Of a stretch of 44,487 nt of DNA, positions 31,536 through 39,529 are shown one piece after another (positions within the stretch are counted from its first letter, which is position 1; every line of letters starts with the position of its first letter). The notes below the pieces were generated by a model, which saw nothing but the letters and a program-made list of their open reading frames with translations, did no database searches and was not told where the DNA came from. The stretch is taken from the NCBI GenBank assembly GCA_964583605.1, contig CAZOWL010000024.1, forward strand, positions 1 through 44,487, read 5' to 3'. Source of the DNA: CAZOWL01 sp964583605 (lineage in GTDB: Bacteria > Pseudomonadota > Gammaproteobacteria > Chromatiales > Chromatiaceae). Made by a program: the position numbers and the translations under genes.

Positions 31536-32326
31536 GATTTATTTTCCCTTATTCATTCTCCCTCTCCTTCGGCCAGCATGCTCTTACGAGGGCGACCGCG
31601 CTCGCGGTTCTCGATCCGACGGTTGATCATCGCCTCGACTTGATCGGTGAATCGCGCTCCTCCAGTCAACTGGCCACGCTGCAATGCTTCACGGATGAGT
31701 GTCCACTCGCCCTTGGGAATCGCGCCTCGCACGAACTCACGATACCGGAGTGCACGCTCGTCAGCGGTCGCGCCCAAGGCCTCGTAGCAAGGGTCGGTGT
31801 CGAGCCAACCGTAGTCTGCGTGCTCGCCAGCATGCCAGCGATAGCTGGACCACGGATATGCGGCGGGGGTGTCGGTCATGCGCGCACGCACCGGGTTCAG
31901 CTCGACGTACCGGCAGCACCCGAGCAAGTAGGCATCCGTCTCGATCGGGCTCGATTTGTATCGCCCCTCCCAAAGCGTTCCAGTGCGCGATGCTTGCCGG
32001 TTCACGAACCGCGTCTGCCGCCCGGCTAGACGCTTCATGAGCTGTCCCAGGCTGGCGACCGCTTCCCCAGGCTGCAGAATCAGGTGCACATGGTTCGTCA
32101 TCAAACAGAATCCATAGACCTTGATGTTGTAAATCGCCTTGAAGGTTTCCAGCGTCTCGAGGTAGTACCGGTAGTCTGCCGCTTCGGCGAAAATCACCTG
32201 CTTGTTGTGTCCGCGCTGCACGACATGATGTGGATAGTGCGGGAGAACCACGCGACCGATTCTGGGCATACTGTCGACCTCCCACGAGTGCCGATGCAGG
32301 TCAGGATAGCAGCTCGAAAATAAATC
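31536..32326 (-). mobile_element. RAYT element with inverted ends
   Basis: Perfect 11-bp inverted repeats, GATTTATTTTC at 31536-31546 and GAAAATAAATC at 32316-32326, bracket the transposase gene at a distance of 6 bp (left) and 46 bp (right). The right end reads GGGACAGATTTATTTTC on the minus strand, very close to the array motif GGGAACAGATTTATTTTT. Confidence 0.65.
31553..32269 (-). CDS. REP-associated tyrosine transposase (RAYT)
   Basis: 238-aa Y1-transposase (TnpA_REP) protein. N-terminus MPRIGRVVLPHYPHHVVQRG, HUH motif in CLMTNHVHLIL, and catalytic Tyr region CCRYVELNPVRA. GYLW-type aromatic segments follow (YPWSSYRWH), and a basic end (ENRERGRPRKS). Such enzymes nick single-stranded REP hairpins and spread them. 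A GGGAGG site lies 8 bp before the ATG. The reading frame is intact, so the enzyme may be active. Confidence 0.92.
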   Translation of the reverse strand: MPRIGRVVLPHYPHHVVQRGHNKQVIFAEAADYRYYLETLETFKAIYNIKVYGFCLMTNHVHLILQPGEAVASLGQLMKRLAGRQTRFVNRQASRTGTLWEGRYKSSPIETDAYLLGCCRYVELNPVRARMTDTPAAYPWSSYRWHAGEHADYGWLDTDPCYEALGATADERALRYREFVRGAIPKGEWTLIREALQRGQLTGGARFTDQVEAMINRRIENRERGRPRKSMLAEGEGE

Positions 32327-32461
32327 TGTCCCGTTTAGGGAAAGGGAAGAGGGAAACGCCGGTCGGCTGGGCCGGCGTGGCTTGTGTGTGATTGGCTGGT
32401 GCCTAAGGCGTCAGCGTCGAGCCGAGCTATGGATCATCGCAAAGGCGGGCACAGCGAAGGG

Positions 32462-32815
32462 TCACAGCAGGACACTGACGAGCTTCAGAGCCGAGCGCTC
32501 GATGGCCTTATTGACCACAGCGCCGACGAAGGCCTTACCGAACAGCTCTCCGACCCGAGCAGCCGCGTCATGGTCGCGTGTCCTCGCTCCGATGCAGCCG
32601 TGCTCTTCCAGTAGAGCGAGCAGACGACCTCGCGTCAGTTGCTCCGGATCATAATGCACCGTGATACTGCCAGCCCGCGAGTTGATGCGGACCTCTCTCA
32701 CGCCGCCGAGGGCCAGCAACTCCTTCCTGACGGCCTCCGCGACCGCTGAACGACATTGGAACGAGCCTGACCGAACACGCAGGCGCCCAGGGACATGATG
32801 GATATAGTGGCTCAT
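32462..32815 (-). CDS. Small HMA-like domain protein
   Basis: 117 aa. MSHYIHHVPGRLRVRSGSF and VREVRINSRAGSITVHYDPEQL match the HMA_2-type ferredoxin-like fold without the metal-binding CxxC. The C-terminal third is helical with GKAFVGAVVNKAIERSALKLV. Similar proteins occur with metal transporters and membrane-organising systems; the role here is unknown. Start 32815 has AGAGG upstream; a longer frame reaches 32878. It is divergent from the next gene. Confidence 0.75.
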   Translation of the reverse strand: MSHYIHHVPGRLRVRSGSFQCRSAVAEAVRKELLALGGVREVRINSRAGSITVHYDPEQLTRGRLLALLEEHGCIGARTRDHDAAARVGELFGKAFVGAVVNKAIERSALKLVSVLL

Positions 32816-33015
32816 GCAGGACCTCTGAGGCTCTCCGGAAGCGCATACAAACACTAGCGATTCGCATTCTATCGTCAAGCGGACCGACGCACAAACGTTT
32901 TCCGACTAGGGTATCTTCACTGCTCCTACCCTGAAGAATGGGTGATAAGCTCGCCCTTTGCAGGATCCCTGTGACGTGGCGAGCTGACAGAGCTCACGCT
33001 ATATCGAAGGCGCAT

Positions 33016-33798
33016 ATGGCTACGATGATGATGGCGTTTGTATTCGCGGCAGGCCTGTTCGTCGGCATCCTCGTGATGGTGGAGACCGGTCGCCGCATTG
33101 CGGCCCGACGCGTCGTCGAGGACCCGAAAGGCGCTCGGCTGGGTACGGGGGCCGTCGAGGCGGCGGTCTTCGCGCTGCTCGGCCTCATCATCGCCTTCAC
33201 CTTCTCCGGCGCTGCCACCAGGTTCGACGCACGGCGCGATCTGATCGTCGCCGAGACAAACGCCATCGGCACCGCCTACCTGCGGCTTGACCTGCTCGCG
33301 CCGGAGGCGCGGATGAGGCTGCGTGAGGCGTTTCGGAACTACGTCGATGCGCGCTTGGCGATCTACCAGAAGGGTGCACGACGCCCCTCGGAGGTCGCCG
33401 AAGAGCTGACGAGGGCCGCCGCGCTGCAGCGAGAGCTCTGGTCGCAGGCGCTCGCCGAGAGCCAGGCGGCGGGCGCCTCCCCCGATGCCGGCAAGCTACT
33501 GCTGCCGGCCCTCAACGAGATGTTCGACATCACGACGACACGCACCTTTGCGATCCAGATGCATCCGCCCGCGGTGATCTGGGCGATGCTCTTCACCCTG
33601 GCACTCGCCAGCGCACTGCTCGCCGGGTACGGGATGGGCGGGGCCCGGTCGCGCAGTTGGCTCCATGTCCTCGGTTACGCCGTCATTGTGGCACTCGCCG
33701 TCTATGTGATCATCGATATCGAGTACCCGCGTCTCGGCCTGATCCGGGTCGATACCCTGGATCAGGCGCTCATCGACCTCCGCAAAGGCATGACCTAA
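33016..33798 (+). CDS. DUF4239-like membrane protein
   Basis: 260 aa with two N-terminal TM segments (MMMAFVFAAGLFVGILVM; AVFALLGLIIAFTFSGAA). A long soluble helical middle follows (DARRDLIVAETNAIGTAYLRLDLL), then two C-terminal TM segments (VIWAMLFTLALASALLAGY; LGYAVIVALAVYVIIDIEYPRLGLI). The FSGAA..FD.R...I..E.N.I...Y pattern and the IDIEYPRLG end are typical of the bestrophin-like DUF4239 group. Function unknown. ATG 33016 is chosen for GAAGG upstream and the TM start; the frame opens at 32938. Confidence 0.75.
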   Translation: MATMMMAFVFAAGLFVGILVMVETGRRIAARRVVEDPKGARLGTGAVEAAVFALLGLIIAFTFSGAATRFDARRDLIVAETNAIGTAYLRLDLLAPEARMRLREAFRNYVDARLAIYQKGARRPSEVAEELTRAAALQRELWSQALAESQAAGASPDAGKLLLPALNEMFDITTTRTFAIQMHPPAVIWAMLFTLALASALLAGYGMGGARSRSWLHVLGYAVIVALAVYVIIDIEYPRLGLIRVDTLDQALIDLRKGMT

Positions 33799-33822
33799 TC
33801 CCTGTCGCCCTGCGGAGACGCT

Positions 33823-33948
33823 TTACTATGAATCTCGCAAAGCACGTTGGCTCCCTCGCCCTCTGGGAGAGGGCTGGGGTGAGGGAACGATCAGGGGCGA
33901 GGCGACATTTCATCGTCCGGGGTGGGTCGGCTCGCCCCATGATCGTTA
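33823..33948 (+). repeat. R repeat, copy 4
   Basis: Complete R element, TTACTATGAA to CCCCATGATCGTTA. Its last bases contain the complement of the aqpZ stop codon. The terminal inverted repeats AACGATCAGGGGCGAG and CTCGCCCCATGATCGTT are clear here. Confidence 0.9.
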
Positions 33949-34698
33949 GGCCGGGGTTGGTGCTGCGCTTTGTCGCGGCTCGAACAGGCGATAGATGACG
34001 CCGGCGAGCGCGGCGCCGATGATCGGAGCGACCCAGAAGAGCCAGAGCTGCGTCAAGGCCAGCCCCTGGCCGTTCAGGAAGAGGACCAAGGCAGGGCCGG
34101 TGCTGCGCGCCGGGTTGACCGAGGTGTTGGTGACCGGGATCGAGATCAGGTGGATCAGCGTCAGTGCCAGACCGATGGCGAGACCCGTGGCCACAGCGGT
34201 GCCGCGCCGATCGGTGACGCCCAGGATGATGAAGAGGAACATCGCCGTCATCACGATCTCCGTCACAAAACCGGCGACCAGGCCATAGCCCTGTGGTGAG
34301 AGCGGGCCGTAGCCGTTGACGGCGAGGCTGTTCGCGGCGAGCTCGAAGGTCGCTTGTCCCTCCTTGTGCACGCCCATATCGCTCGCGACGAAGAGGATCA
34401 GGAAGGCCGCGACGATGGCGCCCACCGTCTGGGCGATGACGTAGACCGGTAGATCGTTCCAGGAGAACCGGCCGCCAACAGCGAGGCCGACCGAGACAGC
34501 CGGGTTCAGGTGGCAGCCGGAGATGTGCCCAATCGCGTAGGCCATCGTCAGGACAGTCAGACCGAAGGCCAGCGACACGCCCAGGTAGCCGATGCCGACA
34601 TCGGGGACGCCGGCAGCAAAGACGGCGGCGCCGCAGCCGCCCAGGACCAGCCAGAAGGTGCCGATGAATTCGGCGACGGAACGTTGCAGCAGTGACAT
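33946..34698 (-). CDS. aqpZ: Aquaporin Z
   Basis: 250-aa inner-membrane water channel with six TM segments and two NPA half-helices (HLNPAVS with Asn65; SVNPARS with Asn195). The selectivity-filter residues Phe45, His183, Thr192 and Arg198 match the water-specific AqpZ type, and the segment LIHLISIPVTNTSVNPARS is a family hallmark. The stop codon TAA is in the last bases of repeat R copy 4. Confidence 0.95.
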   Translation of the reverse strand: MSLLQRSVAEFIGTFWLVLGGCGAAVFAAGVPDVGIGYLGVSLAFGLTVLTMAYAIGHISGCHLNPAVSVGLAVGGRFSWNDLPVYVIAQTVGAIVAAFLILFVASDMGVHKEGQATFELAANSLAVNGYGPLSPQGYGLVAGFVTEIVMTAMFLFIILGVTDRRGTAVATGLAIGLALTLIHLISIPVTNTSVNPARSTGPALVLFLNGQGLALTQLWLFWVAPIIGAALAGVIYRLFEPRQSAAPTPA

Positions 34699-34742
34699 TG
34701 GAAGTTGTCCTCTAGACTATTGCTAAGCAAATGCGTCAACGA

Positions 34743-34879
34743 CTAAGTCAACGCGTCAACGTGAAAGTCCCTGTCGAGTACCGCTTTGAACGGCTTGCCC
34801 GTCTGCCACTCAGCGTGCTCGGGGGCAGCGCCTTGATGCGGGCGAGGCCGCACAGATTAAAGGTCGGCTTGATCTTCAT
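34743..34879 (-). pseudogene. Decayed LysM-HAD/HAD phosphatase remnant
   Basis: On the minus strand an ATG after GTAAGGAA encodes MKIKPTFNLCGLA, like the signal-peptide start of the 30757 gene (MKSKPKMAFRLPA). It continues directly into RIKALP and, after a one-base frameshift, PEHAEWQTGKPFKAVLDRD. The intact gene has RIKALAPEHPEWQDQQPFKAVLED. It ends at a stop. Thus most of the gene was deleted internally and the rest frameshifted. Confidence 0.7.
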
Positions 34880-34969
34880 TTCGCGTTCCTTACAGATTTC
34901 GGTCACGCCACAGGGGCCGCCGGGCTACAGGAAGGGCGCTGATCTCCGGCGCTCGCCGAGAGCCAGTCG

Positions 34970-35006
34970 CCGGTGCATTTCGCAAATGACCGGTGCATTT
35001 CGCACA
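34970..35006 (+). promoter_or_regulatory. Direct repeats upstream of putA
   Basis: CCGGTGCATTTCGCA occurs at 34970 and again at 34990, exactly 20 bp apart (two helical turns), about 63 bp before the putA ATG. This is typical spacing for a dimeric or cooperative regulator. The identity of the regulator is unknown. Confidence 0.45.
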
Positions 35007-35068
35007 TAAATGGATCCACGCAAGTCCTTACTGGGCCGGGCTGAGCCTGGTTGAGCAGGAGGAAGCCG

Positions 35069-38000
35069 ATGTCCCTACCCTCCGACAACCCTAGCCGATC
35101 GCCCACCGCCGAGCGTCTGCGCGAGATGCTGGGTAGCTTCCGGGCCGACACCGGCTCGGCAATCCCCAAGAGGGTGCAGCGGGCCATCCAGATCGCGCGG
35201 GCCCTGCAGCAGCGCGCCGCGGCAGCACAGACGGCCCAGGAGCGGCGGCAGCAGGATGAGCTGCAGCGCATCATGCAGAGCCCGCATGACAAGGCGACGC
35301 TGGTGCAGATCACCGACCAGGCGCTGCGCTCGCACCGAGCACAACGCGTCGCCGATCAGCTGATCCACATCCTCGACGTGCAGGGGATCCCGCGCTTCTT
35401 CACGCCCCTCGATAAGGCGATGCTGCAGGGCTTCCGCTCCTTCGGCGGCTACCTCCCTGGTGTCGCGGTGCCGCTGATGCAGGGCAAGATGCGCGAGGAG
35501 ACGGCCAACGTGATCCTGCCGGCGGAGGAGGAGCATCTGCTGGCGCACCTCGAGGAGCGGCAGCGCGCCGGGCTGCGCATGAACTTGAACCTGCTCGGCG
35601 AGGCCCTGCTTGGCGAGCAGGCGGTCGAGGAACGGCTCAAGACCGATCTCGACGCCTTACAGCACCCGGCGATCGAGTGTCTCTCGGTCAAGATCTCGAC
35701 CCTCTACTCGCAGATCTCGGCCCTGGCGCGCGAGGACACGGTCGCGGCGCTCTGCGATCGCCTCGAGCTCCTCTACCGGCAGGCGGCCCGGGCGCGCTTT
35801 CGTCGTGCCAACGGCACCGAGGTGTCGAAGCTCGTCTACCTGGACATGGAGGAGTACCGCGACATGCGCCTCACGGCCGAGGCCTTCATGGAGACCCTCG
35901 ATCGGCCGGGGCTCACCGAGGCCCGAGCCGGTATCGCACTCCAGGCCTATCTGCCGGACGCCTATGCGATGCAGCGCGAGCTCAACGCCTGGGCCCGGTC
36001 GCGCGTACAAGCAGGCGGCGCGCCGGTGACGCTCCGCCTGGTCAAGGGCGCGAACCTGGAGATGGAGCGCGTCGAGGCGGCGCTGCATGGCTGGCCTCAG
36101 GCCCCGTTCCGAGCCAAGTCCGAGACGGATGCCAACTACAAGCGCATGCTCGAGCTTGGCCTGCAGCCGGAGAACAGCGCGGCGGTGCATCTGGGTGTGG
36201 CCTCGCACAACCTGTTCGACGTGGCCTATGCGTTGGTGCTGGCATCAGAACGCGGCCTCCTCGATCGCATCCAGATCGAGATGCTCGAGGGCATGGCCAA
36301 TCACCAGCGCCGGGCGCTTGCCGAGGTCACCGACAACCTGCTGCTCTACGCGCCGGCGACCCGCCGCGAGCAGTTCGTCCACGCCATCGGTTACCTGGTG
36401 CGGCGCCTGGACGAGAACACCGGGCCGGACAACTTCTTGAGCCATGCCTTCCGGCTGACGGCCGACAGCGATGCCTGGGACCGGCTCGCCGAGCAGTTCG
36501 TGGCCTCCTTCGCGCTGGTCGAGGGTCTGCCGGAGACGCCGCGCCGCACACAGGACCGCCACCTGCCGCCGCAGCGACGAACGGAGAACCTGAGGGAGGA
36601 CCTGAGCCTGAACGGCTTCCGCAACGAGCCGGATACCGATTTCTCGCTGCCGGCGAACCTGGTCTGGGCCAAGGCCATCATCGCGCGCTGGCAACCGCGG
36701 TACGGTGGGCACGCGGCCCAGATCCCGCTGGTCGTCGCTGGGCGGGAGCACCGCGACGGCGGGCGATCGGTGCGCGAGTGCCTCGATCCGTCGCGGCCGG
36801 GTCATGTCGTCGGCCGGTATTGGGAGGCGAGCGAGGAGGATCTGGCGGAGGTGCTGGACTGCGCGCGCCGCGACGCCAGCGGTTGGCGTGCCACGCCGCC
36901 CGAGCGGCGGGCCGCGATCCTTGGCCAGGTCGCCCAGGTGTTCCGCGAGCGGCGTGCCGAGCTGCTGGGGGCGGCGATGGCCGACGGCGGGAAGACCTTC
37001 ACGGAATCTGACCCCGAGGTCTCCGAGGCGATCGATTTCATCGAGCTGTACCGGCGCAGCGCCCTCTATTTCGAGCACTTGCCGACGCTCCACGCCCGCC
37101 CCAAGGGCGTCGTCGCCGTGATCCCGCCGTGGAATTTCCCGATCGCGATCCCGAGCGGCGGGATCGCCGCGGCGCTGGCGGCCGGGAACAGCGTCGTCCT
37201 GAAGCCGGCCTCCGATGCCGTGCTGGTCGCCTGGCAGGTCGCCCAGTGCTTCTGGGAGGGGGGCGTGCCGCGTGAGGCCCTGCAATTCCTACCTGGCCCC
37301 GGCGGCGGCATCGGCACCAAGTTGGTCACTGACCCCAGGGTCGACACGGTGATCCTGACCGGTGGCACCGAGACGGCGCGACGCATCCTCAGTGCGCGCC
37401 CGGGGCTCGACCTGATCGCCGAGACGGGGGGCAAGAACGCCACGATCATCTCGGCGCTCGCCGATCGGGATCAGGCCATCAAGCATGTGTTGCACTCGGC
37501 CTTCAGCCACAGTGGGCAAAAGTGCTCGGCGACCTCGCTCTTGATCCTCGAGGCCGAGGTCTACGATGACCCGGCCTTCAAGGCGGCGCTCTGCGATGCC
37601 GTTCAGAGCCTGCCGGTCGGCCCGGCCTGGGAGCGCAAGACCCGTATCGGCCCGCTGATCCGACCGCCTTCCGGCGTGCTCGAGCGCGGCCTGAAAGAGC
37701 TCGAGCCAGGCGAGCATTGGGCCGTGCTGCCGAGCAGGCGCGATGCCAATCCCGCGCTCTGGTCGCCCGGGGTGAAATGGGATCTGGCCCCGGGGAGCTT
37801 CACGCACATGACCGAGCTGTTCGGGCCGGTGCTCGCCGTGATGCGCGCCCGCGATCTGAATCATGCCATCGAGCTCGTCAATCAGACCGGCTACGGCCTC
37901 ACCTCCGGCATCGAGAGCCTCGACGAGCGCGAGCAGAAGACCTGGGCCGCGGGCGTCCGTGCCGGCAATCTCTACATCAACCGTGTCACGACGGGCGCCG

Positions 38001-38797
38001 TCGTGCTGCGCCAGCCGTTCGGCGGCATGGGCAAGTCGGCGTTCGGTCCGGGGGTCAAGGCCGGCGGCCCCAACTATGTTGCCCAGTTGATGGACTTCGA
38101 GGACAGGGCCCCTCCGGAGGACGATGGCGACGGCTCGACGCCCGCCGGAGTGACGATCCGCGATCCGTATCTGGCCGAGCTCGCCGATCGGCTGCGGTCC
38201 GATCGCGACACCATCCCCGGTGTCACGGCCGCCGAGGTGCGCCGCCTCCTCGTGGCGATCGCCAGCTATCAACAGGCGCTGGATGACGAATTCGGCCGCG
38301 AGCACGACCACGTGCGGCTGCTTGGCCAGGACAATCTGCGCCGTTACCGGTCGGTCGAGGCGCTGCGCATCCGTGTGCATCCCGACGACAGCTTCTTCGA
38401 CGTGGGGGCACGGATCGCCGCCGCCCGCACCCTCGGCGGCGGGCTCCGGCTCAGCCTGCCGCCAGGAGTCGACGTGCCCGGCCTGTCTTGGCTGCGCAGG
38501 ACGATGGCCGATCACAGCGAGGCCTGCCCAATTGTCGACGAGGACGACGCGGCGCTCGCGCTCGCGCTGCGCGAAGGTCTCTGCGATCGCGTGCGCTACG
38601 CGGCCGCGCAGCGGGTGCCGCCGGCGATCCATCTCGCGGCCCAGGATTCAGGGGCCTACCTGGCACGGGCACCCGTGCTGGCCGAGGGTCGGATCGAGCT
38701 CCTCTGGTATCTGCGCGAGCAGAGCCTCAGCCGCGATTACCACCGCTACGGCAACCTTGGCGAGCGCGCCGGCGAGGAGCGCGCACCGGTGCTGTAA
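35069..38797 (+). CDS. putA: Bifunctional proline dehydrogenase / glutamate-semialdehyde dehydrogenase
   Basis: 1242 aa. N-terminal helical arm; PRODH FAD barrel about 85-490 (RMNLNLLGEALLGEQ, RLVKGANLEMERVE, KSETDANYKRML, GVASHNLFDVAYAL). The ALDH domain spans about 550-1020 with PWNFPIAIPSGG, Glu785 in ETGGKNA and the catalytic Cys819 in SGQKCSA. A C-terminal ALDH-like region follows (about 1030-1242). It oxidises proline to glutamate with channelled P5C. There is no N-terminal ribbon-helix-helix domain, so it is not a self-repressor like E. coli PutA. ATG 35069 has AGGAGGAAG upstream. Confidence 0.95.
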   Translation: MSLPSDNPSRSPTAERLREMLGSFRADTGSAIPKRVQRAIQIARALQQRAAAAQTAQERRQQDELQRIMQSPHDKATLVQITDQALRSHRAQRVADQLIHILDVQGIPRFFTPLDKAMLQGFRSFGGYLPGVAVPLMQGKMREETANVILPAEEEHLLAHLEERQRAGLRMNLNLLGEALLGEQAVEERLKTDLDALQHPAIECLSVKISTLYSQISALAREDTVAALCDRLELLYRQAARARFRRANGTEVSKLVYLDMEEYRDMRLTAEAFMETLDRPGLTEARAGIALQAYLPDAYAMQRELNAWARSRVQAGGAPVTLRLVKGANLEMERVEAALHGWPQAPFRAKSETDANYKRMLELGLQPENSAAVHLGVASHNLFDVAYALVLASERGLLDRIQIEMLEGMANHQRRALAEVTDNLLLYAPATRREQFVHAIGYLVRRLDENTGPDNFLSHAFRLTADSDAWDRLAEQFVASFALVEGLPETPRRTQDRHLPPQRRTENLREDLSLNGFRNEPDTDFSLPANLVWAKAIIARWQPRYGGHAAQIPLVVAGREHRDGGRSVRECLDPSRPGHVVGRYWEASEEDLAEVLDCARRDASGWRATPPERRAAILGQVAQVFRERRAELLGAAMADGGKTFTESDPEVSEAIDFIELYRRSALYFEHLPTLHARPKGVVAVIPPWNFPIAIPSGGIAAALAAGNSVVLKPASDAVLVAWQVAQCFWEGGVPREALQFLPGPGGGIGTKLVTDPRVDTVILTGGTETARRILSARPGLDLIAETGGKNATIISALADRDQAIKHVLHSAFSHSGQKCSATSLLILEAEVYDDPAFKAALCDAVQSLPVGPAWERKTRIGPLIRPPSGVLERGLKELEPGEHWAVLPSRRDANPALWSPGVKWDLAPGSFTHMTELFGPVLAVMRARDLNHAIELVNQTGYGLTSGIESLDEREQKTWAAGVRAGNLYINRVTTGAVVLRQPFGGMGKSAFGPGVKAGGPNYVAQLMDFEDRAPPEDDGDGSTPAGVTIRDPYLAELADRLRSDRDTIPGVTAAEVRRLLVAIASYQQALDDEFGREHDHVRLLGQDNLRRYRSVEALRIRVHPDDSFFDVGARIAAARTLGGGLRLSLPPGVDVPGLSWLRRTMADHSEACPIVDEDDAALALALREGLCDRVRYAAAQRVPPAIHLAAQDSGAYLARAPVLAEGRIELLWYLREQSLSRDYHRYGNLGERAGEERAPVL

Positions 38798-38806
38798 GCC
38801 CCGTAC

Positions 38807-38932
38807 TTACCATGAAATCCGCGAAGCACCTTCGCTCCCTCGCCCTCTGGGAGAGGGTTGGGGTGAGGGAACGATCAGGGGCGAGGCGACCTTTCATCAT
38901 CCCGGCTGGCTCGGCTCGCCCCAGGATCGTTA
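38807..38932 (+). repeat. R repeat, copy 5
   Basis: Complete R element starting 10 bp after the putA stop and ending CCCCAGGATCGTTA. Its hairpin may serve as the putA transcription end. Confidence 0.88.
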
Positions 38933-39086
38933 GGCCGCGGCCTGCCGATCGCGCCCGGTAGTGGTGGCGATGTCGCGCGAAGGGTTGAATTCAGACGCCT
39001 GAGCCACAAACGCCCGCAGGCAGGGACGGGGGCTCGAGCGCAGGGTCGGCGGCAATCGGTGAGACGAATATCGAGGCACAATCAAC

Positions 39087-39494
39087 ATGATCCGTGACTT
39101 CCAAGACATACTCGACATGGCCTACGCGATGGAGGAACCGCAACGTCTGCTGTTGCTGTTGGCCAAGGCAGACTCGCAGGGGTCGCTTGGCAGCGATGGT
39201 CATACGGGCACGCTGACGCCGATCATCTGCGTGGACAAGGCACCGGAGGAGATCGACAATTTCGCATCCCTCGTTGCCGAGGCCGACCAGGTCACGACGG
39301 ATTGGGACATGATGCTGGTCGCCAGCCTGAGCGGTGCCGAGGGCAATGCGCCGACCAGCGAGCAGGCCGAGCCTCACCTGGACCGGATGGCGAACGATGT
39401 CTTGACCGGTCAGGATCTGACCCGCTACGTGATCTTCGACCGGCAGGAGAATCTGGTCATGATCGAGCCCAAGGACGGCTATCTGCGCATCTGA
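39087..39494 (+). CDS. Conserved small protein of unknown function
   Basis: 135 aa, acidic, soluble. Pattern: QRLLLLLAKAD near the start, TPIICVDKAPEEIDNFASLVAEAD, WDMMLVASLSG, and RYVIFDRQENLVMIE at the end. From memory, relatives are often labelled 'ribonucleotide reductase subunit alpha' in databases. No RNR catalytic feature is visible and the length is far too short, so that label should not be trusted. It precedes the dehydrogenase gene on the same strand with a 35-bp gap. Confidence 0.75.
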   Translation: MIRDFQDILDMAYAMEEPQRLLLLLAKADSQGSLGSDGHTGTLTPIICVDKAPEEIDNFASLVAEADQVTTDWDMMLVASLSGAEGNAPTSEQAEPHLDRMANDVLTGQDLTRYVIFDRQENLVMIEPKDGYLRI

Positions 39495-39529
39495 TCGGCT
39501 CTGAAGCGCGATGCGCTGAGCAGCCAGCT

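Larger units (their letters stand above)
34699..35068. other. Intergenic region aqpZ-putA
   Basis: 370 bp holding the aqpZ promoter side, a HAD pseudogene remnant (34743-34879) and two direct repeats before putA (34970-35006). Confidence 0.6.

Noticed and set aside
37289..38632. Minus-strand frame of about 447 codons inside putA
   Set aside because: Antisense shadow of the ALDH domain.
38930..39118. 62-codon minus frame ending in R copy 5
   Set aside because: It ends at the R-supplied stop like rimI and aqpZ, but it overlaps the start of the 39087 gene in antisense and has no recognisable domain.
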